In this document: positions 17,621 to 24,978 of the stretch, one piece after another
Position numbering within the stretch: the stretch's first letter is position 1
How the letters are laid out: every line of letters starts with the position of its first letter
DNA from: QHVT01 sp036389275
Lineage (GTDB): Bacteria > Acidobacteriota > Thermoanaerobaculia > Gp7-AA8
Length of the DNA stretch: 64,000 nucleotides
Assembly: GCA_036389275.1 (NCBI GenBank)
Contig: DASVQE010000044.1
Span: forward strand, 1-64,000
Reading direction: 5' to 3'
Program-made: the position numbers and the translations under genes
Notes under the pieces: model-generated
What the model was told of the DNA's origin: nothing
What the model saw: only the letters and a program-made list of their open reading frames with translations
The model's database searches: none

Positions 17621-18018
17621 CACTTGCTCCTCGCGCGATCGACCTCGGCCTTGATCGCCTGTGCATCCGTCTTCAGGTGCGCGATGGCGCGCGCCGGCGC
17701 GACGCTCGCGCCCGCGACCGTCTTCTTGCCGCGCATGGCCAGCACCGCCGCGATGATGCCGAGGACCACCGCGACGATCAGCGCTGCCGCCCAGGCCTGC
17801 AGCCCCAACGACACGAGGCCGAACAGCAGCGCGAGCAGCACGAACTCGAAGGCGAACAAGCCCACCACGCCGGCGCCGCCGAAGAGACCGGCGCCCGTGC
17901 CGAGGCGGCCGATGTTCTCCTGCAGCTCCGTCTTGGCGAGCGTGATCTCACTGCGCACCAGCTCGGAGAGATCGCCGGTGAGATCTTTGGCGATGTCGGA
18001 AAGCGAACGATCTGTCAT
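17620..18018 (-). CDS. Phage holin family (DUF1469/Holin-X-like) membrane protein
   Basis: 132 residues. The N-terminus SLSDIAKDLTGDLSELVRSEI is typical of the family. Two strong hydrophobic helices follow (about 45-72 and 76-95), then a basic tail. Despite the name, these are chromosomal envelope proteins, not phage genes. It overlaps the next minus-strand gene by one base, giving a two-gene operon. Confidence 0.8.
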   Translation of the reverse strand: MTDRSLSDIAKDLTGDLSELVRSEITLAKTELQENIGRLGTGAGLFGGAGVVGLFAFEFVLLALLFGLVSLGLQAWAAALIVAVVLGIIAAVLAMRGKKTVAGASVAPARAIAHLKTDAQAIKAEVDRARSK

Positions 18019-18111
18019 ACGCCTTACGTCTGGAGCAAAAGCATCGCCATCGAGTGCGGAATCGCGTAGGAAATGCCGCGTGGCGCGCGATTCGCTTTGC
18101 ACCGCGCGCAA

Positions 18112-18984
18112 ATGCCCGAATCGAATGAACACCACGGCCATCGCGACGTCGGACGGCTGCTCGTCATCGGCGGCGCCGAGGATCGCGGCGAGCGCGACAC
18201 CTGGCTCATCCTGCCGCGCCTGGTCGAAATGGCCGGCGGCAGCGGCGCCCGCATCCTCGTCTGCGGCTCGTCTTCGCAGGATCCGGAGCGCGTCGAGCGG
18301 CTCTACAAGGAACAGTTCGAGACCCTCGGCGTGAGCGAAGTCATCGAGTCGCAGATCGACAGCCGCCAGGCCGCCGACGACCCCGAGCTCCTCGCGGCGC
18401 TCGAGAACGCCACCGCCATCTTCTTCACCGGCGGCGATCAGTTGCGCCTCACCAGCCTCATCGCCGGCACGAAGTTCGGCGAGCGCGTGCGCGAGCGGCT
18501 CTGGCAGGAACGGCTGGTCGTGGCCGGCACCAGCGCCGGCGCGGCGGCGATGAGCAGCACCATGCTCGTGGCCGGCCCGAAAGACGGCTCGGTGCGCCGC
18601 GCCGACGTCACGCTCGCGCCCGGCCTCGGCTACTGGCGCGACACCACCATCGACACCCACTTCTCCCAGCGAGGCCGCGTGAACCGCGTGCTGGCCGTCT
18701 TCGGCCAGAACCCGCAGATCCTCGGCCTCGGCATCGATGAAGACACCGCCATCGAAGTCATCCCCGGCGAGCGCTTCAGCGTGATCGGCCGCGGCGCCGC
18801 GCTCGTCTTCGACGGCCGCGTCACGCACTCGAGCGCGCCGGAAGTCGCGGACGACGAGGTCATCACCCTGACCGATTCTCTCGTGCACGTGCTCGCCGCC
18901 GGCTACGGCTTCGACCTCGCCAAGAAGCGCCCGATCCTCCGCGACGGCGTGGTCATTCCGCGCGAGGCGGCGATCCCGACGTAG
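18112..18984 (+). CDS. cphB: Cyanophycinase-like S51 peptidase
   Basis: 290 residues from ATG 18112 (an ATG at 18073 is an alternative; neither has a good ribosome site). The nucleophile motif GTSAGAAAMS (Ser near 145) and FFTGGDQLRL are diagnostic for cyanophycinase, a serine exopeptidase of the S51 family that cuts cyanophycin to beta-Asp-Arg. DTHFSQRGR and GLGIDEDTAI are further family blocks. No cyanophycin synthetase is in the window, so a scavenging or related dipeptidase role is possible. The last 32 bp overlap the convergent AraC gene. Confidence 0.85.
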   Translation: MPESNEHHGHRDVGRLLVIGGAEDRGERDTWLILPRLVEMAGGSGARILVCGSSSQDPERVERLYKEQFETLGVSEVIESQIDSRQAADDPELLAALENATAIFFTGGDQLRLTSLIAGTKFGERVRERLWQERLVVAGTSAGAAAMSSTMLVAGPKDGSVRRADVTLAPGLGYWRDTTIDTHFSQRGRVNRVLAVFGQNPQILGLGIDEDTAIEVIPGERFSVIGRGAALVFDGRVTHSSAPEVADDEVITLTDSLVHVLAAGYGFDLAKKRPILRDGVVIPREAAIPT

Positions 18985-20020
18985 TATCTTTTGATACTAC
19001 GTCGCTGGGCGATTTGCCGGTCCAGCGCTTGAACGCGCGCGAGAACGCCGCCGGATCGGAGAAGCCGACCAGGTACGCCGTCTCACCGACCGACGCGCGC
19101 TGCTCGCCGAGATAGTGCAGCGCCAGCGTGCGCCTCAGCTCGTCGAGCACCTGCTCGAACGTCACGCCCTCGGCTTTCAGTTTGCGGAACAGCGTCTGCC
19201 GCGTCATCCCCAGCTTCCGCGCCACGGCGATCATGTTCGCGCCGCGGCCGCGCAGCATCGGCAGCAGCTCGCTCTCGACGCGCCCGCGCACCGACTTGGT
19301 TCGCTCCAGCCGCTCGAGCAGCTCGTCCGCATGCGCGCTCACCACCTGCGCGAGATGCCGCGCGCCCGGCGTCGCCTTCGTCTGCTGCATCAGCCATTCG
19401 GCGCGCAGGACGATGGCGTTGCGGTCGCTGTCGAAGAAGAGCGGCGCGCGGAAGATCCGCTCGTACTCCGCGCGATACGCCGGCGCGGGATGGGTGAAGT
19501 GCATGGCCACGGCGAACGGCGCGCCGAGGTGGCGCCGCGTCATCGCCGCCATGCGCGCGAACGCCGACTCGGTGAGCTCCGGCGCGTCGTTCGGATTGCG
19601 CCGCGTGTCGACGAGCCACACTTCGTCGCCGCGATGCTCGACGACGAAGCGGTCCGCCGCCGCGCCGCCGAAGTCGACGATGAGGCGGCTGTAGCGATTG
19701 AGCTGGGCGATTCCGCCGGCGATCGTCGAGGTCATGCCGCTCATCGCGCCGACGATCGAGAGCTCGGCGATGTCGAGCGCCTCGCCGTAGTGCAGCGCGA
19801 GCGCCGGATCGCGGCAGGCCTCCTTCGCCGCGCGCAGCAGTGCGATGTAGCGCGCCAGCGGCACGCGCGCGTCGCCGTCGTCGAGCGCGTGGACGTCGAT
19901 GCCGGCGCTCGCGGCGAGAACCGCCGCGCTCGCGCCCTTCGATGCGGCGAAATCGAGCAGGCCGCGCACGAATCCCGCCGCGACGGTTCCTGCAGTCATG
20001 CCTTTGATTCCGCCAGTCAT
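18953..20020 (-). CDS. AraC-family transcriptional regulator (Arabinose_bd/OruR type)
   Basis: About 355 residues from ATG 20020 (20056 and 19999 are alternatives; none has a clear ribosome site). The N-terminal two thirds resemble the PF12625 ligand-sensing domain (DPALALHYGEAL, AELSIVGAMSGMTST). The C-terminus has two helix-turn-helix motifs: MIAVARKLGMTRQTLFRKLKAEG and VGETAYLVGFSDPAAFSRAFKRWTGKSPS. The ligand is unknown. The DUF4386 gene starts divergently at 20055 and is the obvious target candidate. Confidence 0.88.
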   Translation of the reverse strand: MTGGIKGMTAGTVAAGFVRGLLDFAASKGASAAVLAASAGIDVHALDDGDARVPLARYIALLRAAKEACRDPALALHYGEALDIAELSIVGAMSGMTSTIAGGIAQLNRYSRLIVDFGGAAADRFVVEHRGDEVWLVDTRRNPNDAPELTESAFARMAAMTRRHLGAPFAVAMHFTHPAPAYRAEYERIFRAPLFFDSDRNAIVLRAEWLMQQTKATPGARHLAQVVSAHADELLERLERTKSVRGRVESELLPMLRGRGANMIAVARKLGMTRQTLFRKLKAEGVTFEQVLDELRRTLALHYLGEQRASVGETAYLVGFSDPAAFSRAFKRWTGKSPSDVVSKDTTSGSPPRAE

Positions 20021-20054
20021 GTCCGATCGCGCGCCCGCCGCCAGACTACCGCAC

Positions 20055-20723
20055 ATGAAGAACCGCCTCGCGCGCAGGGTCGGCCTGCTCTACCTCGCCG
20101 GCGGCGCCGGCGCGCCATTCAGCCTGCTCTACCTGCCGCGCCTCCTGGTCGTGCGCGGCGATCCGTCCAACGCGCTGCTCGTGGTGCGCCGCGCCGCCAC
20201 GCTGATCCGCCTCGGCATCCTCGCCGATCTCGCCTGCGCGCTGATCTTCCTCTTCATCGCGCTCACGCTGCAGCGTCTCTTCGAAGACATCGACCGCCGC
20301 AAAGCGCGGCTGATGGTGATCTTCTGGATCGCCTGCGTGCCGGTCACGTTCGTCAATGTGCTGAACCGCTTCGCCGCGCTGGTCCTCGCGAGCGGCGCAT
20401 CGTTCCTCGCACCATTCTCGCCGCCGCAGCTCGGCGCGCTGACGATGCTCGCGCTGCGGCTCTACCAGCACGGCAACGTCGTCGCGCAGATTTTCTGGGG
20501 ACTCTGGCTGCTGCCGTTCGGAGTGCTCGCCTACCGCTCGCGCTTCATGCCGCGCCTCCTCGGCATCCTGCTGGTGATCGGCGGCTGCGCCTACGTCGCT
20601 GCCAGCGTCTCCATCATTCTCTTCGGCCGCAGCATCGCCGCGCTCGTGATCGCGCAAGCCCTCGGCGAGATCCCGGCGGTGGCGTGGCTGGCCATCAAGG
20701 GCGCGGACGGGAAAACGTCATGA
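20055..20723 (+). CDS. DUF4386-family membrane protein
   Basis: 222 residues with about six hydrophobic helices. RVGLLYLAGGAGAPFSLLYLPRLLVV at the N-terminus, then LQRLFEDIDRRKARLM and FWGLWLLPFGVLAYRS, are typical of DUF4386 integral membrane proteins, whose function is unknown. It is divergent from the AraC gene with a very short gap and overlaps the convergent DUF1579-like gene by 29 bp. Confidence 0.8.
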   Translation: MKNRLARRVGLLYLAGGAGAPFSLLYLPRLLVVRGDPSNALLVVRRAATLIRLGILADLACALIFLFIALTLQRLFEDIDRRKARLMVIFWIACVPVTFVNVLNRFAALVLASGASFLAPFSPPQLGALTMLALRLYQHGNVVAQIFWGLWLLPFGVLAYRSRFMPRLLGILLVIGGCAYVAASVSIILFGRSIAALVIAQALGEIPAVAWLAIKGADGKTS

Positions 20724-21690
20724 CCCAGTTCGTCTCCCACGTCACGCCGCCGTCGCCGGAGAACGACTGCTCGAAGCGCGCGGAGTCGGCGGTGATGTTC
20801 GAGAACGAATTGCGCACGAGGATCGCCCGTCCTTTGTACATCTCCTGATCGGTGAACTCGCCGCGGCCGTTCGCGAACGTGCCGACCGTCGGCACGCCGA
20901 GTTGATTCTCGGCGCTGTTCGCCCAGTTGAGACTCCATTCGTGCGTCTCCGGGTTGTACATGCGCAGCCCCATCCCCTGAATCCGCCCGGCCGGGCCGGT
21001 GACGTCGAGCTCGAAGAGGCTGGCCTTCCCGTTCCACACCGGCGCGACGTCGGAGACGCCGTCGTACTCGACCCACTTCTTCGAGCCGGTGAGCGGCTCC
21101 TGCAGCCGCGACACGTGCGTCGTCCAGCGTCCGAAGTTGAAGTCGAAATCGCGATTGCGATCTTCGGCGCTGACCGTCTGCGGCAGCGGCTTCGAATCGA
21201 GGCGCGTGAGGTCTGCGACGAAATGCGTCGACCAGGTGCGGCCGTGGTCGGCCGACAGCGCTTCCTCGAAGTGATACGAGTCGCTCGTGATCGCGGAGTA
21301 GACCTGCCGCACCAGCACCGTTTTTCCGTCGTAGACGTCCTGCCCGACGAACGTGCCGCGGCCGCCGGCGAACGCGCCGTAGTTCGCCGGCGTGACGGCG
21401 CCGCGCTGCGCGTTCACCCAGGTGAGGTTCCACTGCTGCGAGCGCGGATCGTAGAGGCGCAGGGTCAGCCCTTCGAAGACGTCGGTGTGGATCTCCTCGA
21501 GGTTGGCGCGGCCGTTCCAGATCTTGCGCACGCTGACGGTGCCGGTCATCTCCGTCCAGTTGCCGTTGCTGAGGCGGCGGATGTGCGTCTTCCAGGTGCC
21601 GATGTTGAAGTCGAAGTCGTGCTGTCCGTCGCGCGGCGCCGCGGCGAGGGTCTGCGCCAGAAGGAGGATGGCCATCAGTTTCATGAGCAT
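20695..21690 (-). CDS. Secreted DUF1579-like protein with duplicated domain
   Basis: About 331 residues from ATG 21690, giving a Sec signal (MKLMAILLLAQTLAAA). The mature part is two tandem copies of one domain: copy 1 opens DFDFNIGTWKTHIRRL and copy 2 opens DFDFNFGRWTTHVSRL. Each continues with W-x-G-x-A-(N/S)-L and LRLYDP/LRMYNP. The fold is likely a lipocalin-like beta barrel as in DUF1579 proteins (inference). A single-domain paralogue lies at 23247, on the other side of the MocR regulator that starts 29 bp away divergently. Confidence 0.78.
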   Translation of the reverse strand: MLMKLMAILLLAQTLAAAPRDGQHDFDFNIGTWKTHIRRLSNGNWTEMTGTVSVRKIWNGRANLEEIHTDVFEGLTLRLYDPRSQQWNLTWVNAQRGAVTPANYGAFAGGRGTFVGQDVYDGKTVLVRQVYSAITSDSYHFEEALSADHGRTWSTHFVADLTRLDSKPLPQTVSAEDRNRDFDFNFGRWTTHVSRLQEPLTGSKKWVEYDGVSDVAPVWNGKASLFELDVTGPAGRIQGMGLRMYNPETHEWSLNWANSAENQLGVPTVGTFANGRGEFTDQEMYKGRAILVRNSFSNITADSARFEQSFSGDGGVTWETNWVMTFSRPRP

Positions 21691-21704
21691 TTGATATCGG
21701 GAGC

Positions 21705-21751
21705 AGTGGTCAGTCACAATGACCGCTTCCGGCGGATTCGACATGACCACT
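21705..21751. promoter_or_regulatory. Inverted-repeat operator candidate for the MocR regulator
   Basis: AGTGGTCA at 21705-21712 and its exact reverse complement TGACCACT at 21744-21751 flank the start of the MocR gene in the narrow divergent promoter region. The second arm reads AAGTGGTCAT on the minus strand. A third copy is at 23203-23212, before the paralogous target gene. As I recall it, the motif resembles the AAAGTGGWCTA-like sites of PdxR/MocR proteins. Confidence 0.55.
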
Positions 21752-23215
21752 TCGAGCCTGCAGTTTCGCGGCGTCCCGAGCCTCATCAGCATCGACCGGC
21801 GGCTGGCCAGGCCGCTGTATCAGCAGATCTACGATTCCTTCCGCATGCGCGTGCTGCGCGGCGAGCTGCGCGCCGGCCAGCTCGTGCCGTCGACGCGCGA
21901 GCTGGCGCGCGAGCTGCGCGTCTCGCGCCTGCCGGTGCTCGATGCGTACGCGCAACTGCACGCCGAGGGATATTTCGAGAGCAAGGTCGGCGCGGGAACG
22001 TTCATCGCGGCGTCGCTGCCGGACGGCGTCGCGCCGAAGCCGAGCACCGGCCGCGGCGAGCGTCCGCTGTCGAAACGCGCCGCCGCGCTGCCGCCGTACG
22101 AGCGTCCGTCCTGGGCGGCCAGCCTCGGCCCGTTTCAGATCGGGCAGCCCGATCTTCATTCGTTTCCGCTCGAGATCTGGTCGAAGCTCGTGGCGCGCTA
22201 CTCGCGGCGCATGCGCGTCAAGGCGCTGCAGTACGGCGATCCGATGGGACTGCCGGAGCTGCGCGAGGCGGTCGCGCATTACCTGCGCACCTCGCGCGCG
22301 GTGCGTTGCGAGGCGCAGCAGATCATGATCGTCAGCGGCTCGCAGCAGGCGCTCGATCTCTCCGCGCGCATGCTGCTCGACGCCGGCGCGCCGGCCTGGG
22401 TCGAGGAGCCGGGCTACTGGCTCGTGCATCACGTGCTGCGCGCGGCCGGCTGCCGCGCCGTGCCGGTGCCGGTCGACGCCGAAGGGCTCGACGTCGCCGC
22501 CGGCATCCGCCTGCGCCGCAACGCGCGCGCGGTCTTCGTCGCGCCGTCGCATCAGTATCCGTTCGGCGTGACCATGAGCGCGACGCGGCGTCTGCAACTG
22601 CTCGAGTGGGCGCGCCGCGCCGGCGCCTGGGTGGTCGAGGACGACTACGACAGCGAGTATCGCTACGACAGCAATCCGATCGCGTCGCTGCAGGGTCTCG
22701 ATGAAGACGCGCGCGTGATCTACATCGGCACGTTCAGCAAGGTGATGTTCCCGTCGCTCCGCCTCGGCTACGTGGTCATGCCGCCCGATCTCGTGCCGCG
22801 CTTCGCGGCCATGCGGCAGACCATGGATCTCTGTCCCGCGCACATCATGCAGGCGGTCATGGCGGACTTCATCCGCGAAGGCCACTTCGCGCGGCACATC
22901 CGCCGCATGCGTCCCATTTACGCGGAGCGGCGGCGCGTGCTCGTCGCGGAGCTCGAACGTGAGCTCGGCCACTGCGCCACCGTCACCGGCGACGAAGCGG
23001 GCATGCACCTGACCATTCTGTTGTCGGGCAAGCGGAACGATCGCGCCATCGCCGCGAAAGCGAATCAGCAGGGTCTCTACGTCTCCGCGCTGTCCGATCT
23101 CTACGCCGGTGCCACGCGCCGCCAAGGCTTGGTCCTCGGCTTCGGCAACGCGCGCACGAGTCAGATTCCGGAGGCAGTCCGCCTGCTCGCGAAAATCGTG
23201 GAAAGTGGTCATTGA
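21719..23215 (+). CDS. MocR/PdxR-type GntR-aminotransferase regulator
   Basis: 498 residues, the normal MocR length. An N-terminal GntR winged helix (about 25-95: LYQQIYDSFRMRVLRGEL, STRELARELRVSRLPVLDAY) is joined to a fold-type I aminotransferase domain (FQIGQPDLHSFP, QYGDPMGLPELREAVAHYL, VEDDYDSEYRYD). The PLP Schiff-base Lys lies in TFSKVMFPSLRLGY. Such proteins use PLP as an effector-binding cofactor. An alternative ATG is at 21743. The flanking secreted paralogues and shared motif copies make them the likely regulon. Confidence 0.9.
   Translation: MTASGGFDMTTSSLQFRGVPSLISIDRRLARPLYQQIYDSFRMRVLRGELRAGQLVPSTRELARELRVSRLPVLDAYAQLHAEGYFESKVGAGTFIAASLPDGVAPKPSTGRGERPLSKRAAALPPYERPSWAASLGPFQIGQPDLHSFPLEIWSKLVARYSRRMRVKALQYGDPMGLPELREAVAHYLRTSRAVRCEAQQIMIVSGSQQALDLSARMLLDAGAPAWVEEPGYWLVHHVLRAAGCRAVPVPVDAEGLDVAAGIRLRRNARAVFVAPSHQYPFGVTMSATRRLQLLEWARRAGAWVVEDDYDSEYRYDSNPIASLQGLDEDARVIYIGTFSKVMFPSLRLGYVVMPPDLVPRFAAMRQTMDLCPAHIMQAVMADFIREGHFARHIRRMRPIYAERRRVLVAELERELGHCATVTGDEAGMHLTILLSGKRNDRAIAAKANQQGLYVSALSDLYAGATRRQGLVLGFGNARTSQIPEAVRLLAKIVESGH
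23203..23212 (+). promoter_or_regulatory. Third copy of the MocR-type operator motif
   Basis: AAGTGGTCAT covers the last codons of the MocR gene and lies 35 bp before the start of the downstream DUF1579-like gene. It matches the minus-strand reading of the site at 21743-21752, so both paralogues have the motif just upstream. Confidence 0.5.
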
Positions 23216-23246
23216 GCGCCCTTGTTCGCCGCCGCACGATGGGCGG

Positions 23247-23780
23247 ATGAACAAGAGGCTCCTCCTCTGCGCCGCGTTGCTCCTCGCGGCCTGCTCGGCG
23301 CTCGCCGAGGCGAAGCGCGACGGCTCGCACGACTTCGACTTTCACATCGGCACGTGGAAGACGCACTTGCGGCGCAGACTGCGTCCGCTCACCGGCTCGA
23401 ACGAGTGGGTCGAGATGAACGGCACGACCGTGGTGCGCAAGGTGTGGGACGGCAAGGCCAACCTCGTCGAGCTCGACGTCACCGGCTCGACCGGGCGCTT
23501 TCAGGGACTCAGTTTGCGACTGTATGATCCCGACGCGCGGCAGTGGAGTCTTCACTACGCGAACGCGGCGAACGGGCAGATGACCGAGCCGACCATCGGC
23601 GAGTTCCGCGACGGGCGCGGCGAGTTCTACGACCAGGAAACGCTCAATGGCCGGGCCATCCTCGTGCGCTTCGTGATCTCCAACATCACCCCGAAGTCGG
23701 TGCACTTTGAACAGGCCTTCTCCGACGACGGCGGAAAAACGTGGGAACTGAATTGGATTGCCGATGACACACGCGACTAA
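23247..23780 (+). CDS. DUF1579-like secreted protein, single domain
   Basis: 177 residues from ATG 23247; a longer upstream frame exists but the signal sequence MNKRLLLCAALLLAACSALA fixes this start (Sec signal, or lipoprotein at LAAC). The mature part opens HDFDFHIGTWKTHLRRRL and keeps WDGKANLVELDVTGSTGRFQG and LRLYDPDARQWSL, so it is a close paralogue of the second repeat of the 20695-21690 gene. It overlaps the next gene by 17 bp. Confidence 0.78.
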   Translation: MNKRLLLCAALLLAACSALAEAKRDGSHDFDFHIGTWKTHLRRRLRPLTGSNEWVEMNGTTVVRKVWDGKANLVELDVTGSTGRFQGLSLRLYDPDARQWSLHYANAANGQMTEPTIGEFRDGRGEFYDQETLNGRAILVRFVISNITPKSVHFEQAFSDDGGKTWELNWIADDTRD

Positions 23781-24360
23781 GTGGATCCTCACCCTCGCAT
23801 TCTTCTGCGCCTGCGCGCACACGACGACGACCGTGCCGTCGACCGAGCGCGCGCCGTCAACCGCGCTCGCGTCGTCGTTCCAGCTCGCGAGCAACTCGTT
23901 CGCGCCCGGTGCGACGCTCTCCGACGCCACCGTGCTCAATGGCCTCGACTGCCACGGCGCGAACGCATCGCCCGAACTGCACTGGAGCGGCGCGCCGGCC
24001 GCGACGAAGAGCTACGCGCTCGTCCTGGATGACTACGAAGCGCGCGGCGGCGACGGCTTCGTGCACTGGGTCGCGTACAACATCCCGGCCTCGACCACCG
24101 CGCTCGCCGAAAACGCCGGCGCGTCGGATCCCGACCTCGCCGCCGGCGGCCGCCACGCCTGGAACGACTTCCTCCGCCGCCGCTACGACGGCCCATGCCC
24201 GCCCGAGGGCGCGCCGCACAAATACCGCTTCACCGTCTACGCCCTCGACCTCGACCCGATCGACGACGCCGGCACCCCGATGACCTGGCGCAAGCTCCGC
24301 TTCATCATCCACGACCACATCCTCGCCCAAGCCTCGCTCACCGGCCTCCGCGGCCACTGA
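23764..24360 (+). CDS. PEBP/YbhB-like (Raf kinase inhibitor-like) lipoprotein
   Basis: 198 residues from ATG 23764. Lipoprotein signal ILTLAFFCAC-A. The bacterial PEBP fold is marked by NGLDCHGANASPELHWSGAP, SYALVLDDYEA, HWVAYNIPAS, Y-x-G-P-CPP and HKYRFTVYALD, which build the small anion-binding pocket. The bacterial members have no settled function. It shares 17 bp with the preceding gene. Confidence 0.88.
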   Translation: MTHATKWILTLAFFCACAHTTTTVPSTERAPSTALASSFQLASNSFAPGATLSDATVLNGLDCHGANASPELHWSGAPAATKSYALVLDDYEARGGDGFVHWVAYNIPASTTALAENAGASDPDLAAGGRHAWNDFLRRRYDGPCPPEGAPHKYRFTVYALDLDPIDDAGTPMTWRKLRFIIHDHILAQASLTGLRGH

Positions 24361-24410
24361 AACTTGACACCACCACACCGCCCGCGCGACCATCCCCGTC
24401 CCGCCGGTAC

Positions 24411-24486
24411 TGTGGTGTAGCTCAGTTGGTAGAGCGCCGGATTGTTAATCCGGTGGTCGCAGGTTCGAGCCCTGCCGCCACAGCCA
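24411..24486 (+). tRNA. tRNA-Asn (anticodon GTT)
   Basis: 76 nt including an encoded CCA. The 7-bp acceptor stem TGTGGTG/CGCCACA, D arm with AGCTCAGTTGGTAGAGC, anticodon stem CCGGA/TCCGG with loop TTGTTAA, and T arm GCAGG-TTCGAGC-CCTGC all pair. Discriminator base G73. The 3' 47 nt are duplicated at 33147, marking this gene as an integration site. Confidence 0.97.
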
Positions 24487-24487
24487 A
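24440..24487 (+). repeat. Left attachment repeat (attL)
   Basis: 48 bp, identical to 33147-33194. It covers the tRNA-Asn 3' half from the anticodon stem through CCA plus one A. The sequences diverge on both sides (CCG versus CAC before; ATTT versus TTTC after). Confidence 0.92.
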
Positions 24488-24978
24488 ATTTGCTTTCAAG
24501 CACTTAACTGCAATCGGCGGCGCCAAAAACAGCCGAAATCGAACCTGCGACTCTTTAGAAAGTTTCTATTTTTCCCGAGCATGCTCGCTAGCTCCGCTCC
24601 CAAATCACTCCAGAGTCGAGTTCTAAACTCCATCGCAGGACGGGGGGAACATGCTCTGCCGCGTACCTCCGACCGCACGACGGTTGCCCCTAGATAGACC
24701 GCCGGCCGGCATCCGCCGCGTTGGCTTCGTGCGCCGGAGCTCCCTGGAGTGCCGACAAGGGCGAGACGGCGCCGCGATTCGGCAGGCACGTCGCAAATGC
24801 GCGTCGAGACATTCGCCACCTTTCGGAGAGAAACGTGTCGATGTACTCGACGGGTTCGCACGCGGAGCGAAGCAGCATTTCCGGCAGTAGACTTCTGGTT
24901 GCCCCGTTACCCGAGGTCGTCGGGCTCCGCCCGTGCGTCTCGGGTGCCGACATTCTGGACGGCGGAAAGACCGATTCA
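24488..24978. other. Gene-free left arm of the island
   Basis: No convincing gene. It contains one copy of a 16-bp repeat (24560-24575), a 12-bp perfect palindrome CGAGCATGCTCG (24576-24587) and, in frame with the nuclease gene, possible upstream starts (ATG 24841 after GGAGAG). It probably holds the promoter and recombination arm sites; no clear sigma-70 boxes are seen. Confidence 0.6.
24560..24575 (+). repeat. Island-internal 16-bp direct repeat, left copy
   Basis: AAGTTTCTATTTTTCC, identical to 33036-33051. It is AT-rich within GC-rich DNA, 72 bp inside the left attachment repeat. A recombinase arm or excision-factor site is possible. Confidence 0.65.

Noticed and set aside
17620..18018. 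Prophage because of the holin-like gene
   Set aside because: DUF1469/Holin-X proteins are common chromosomal membrane proteins; no other phage gene is near.
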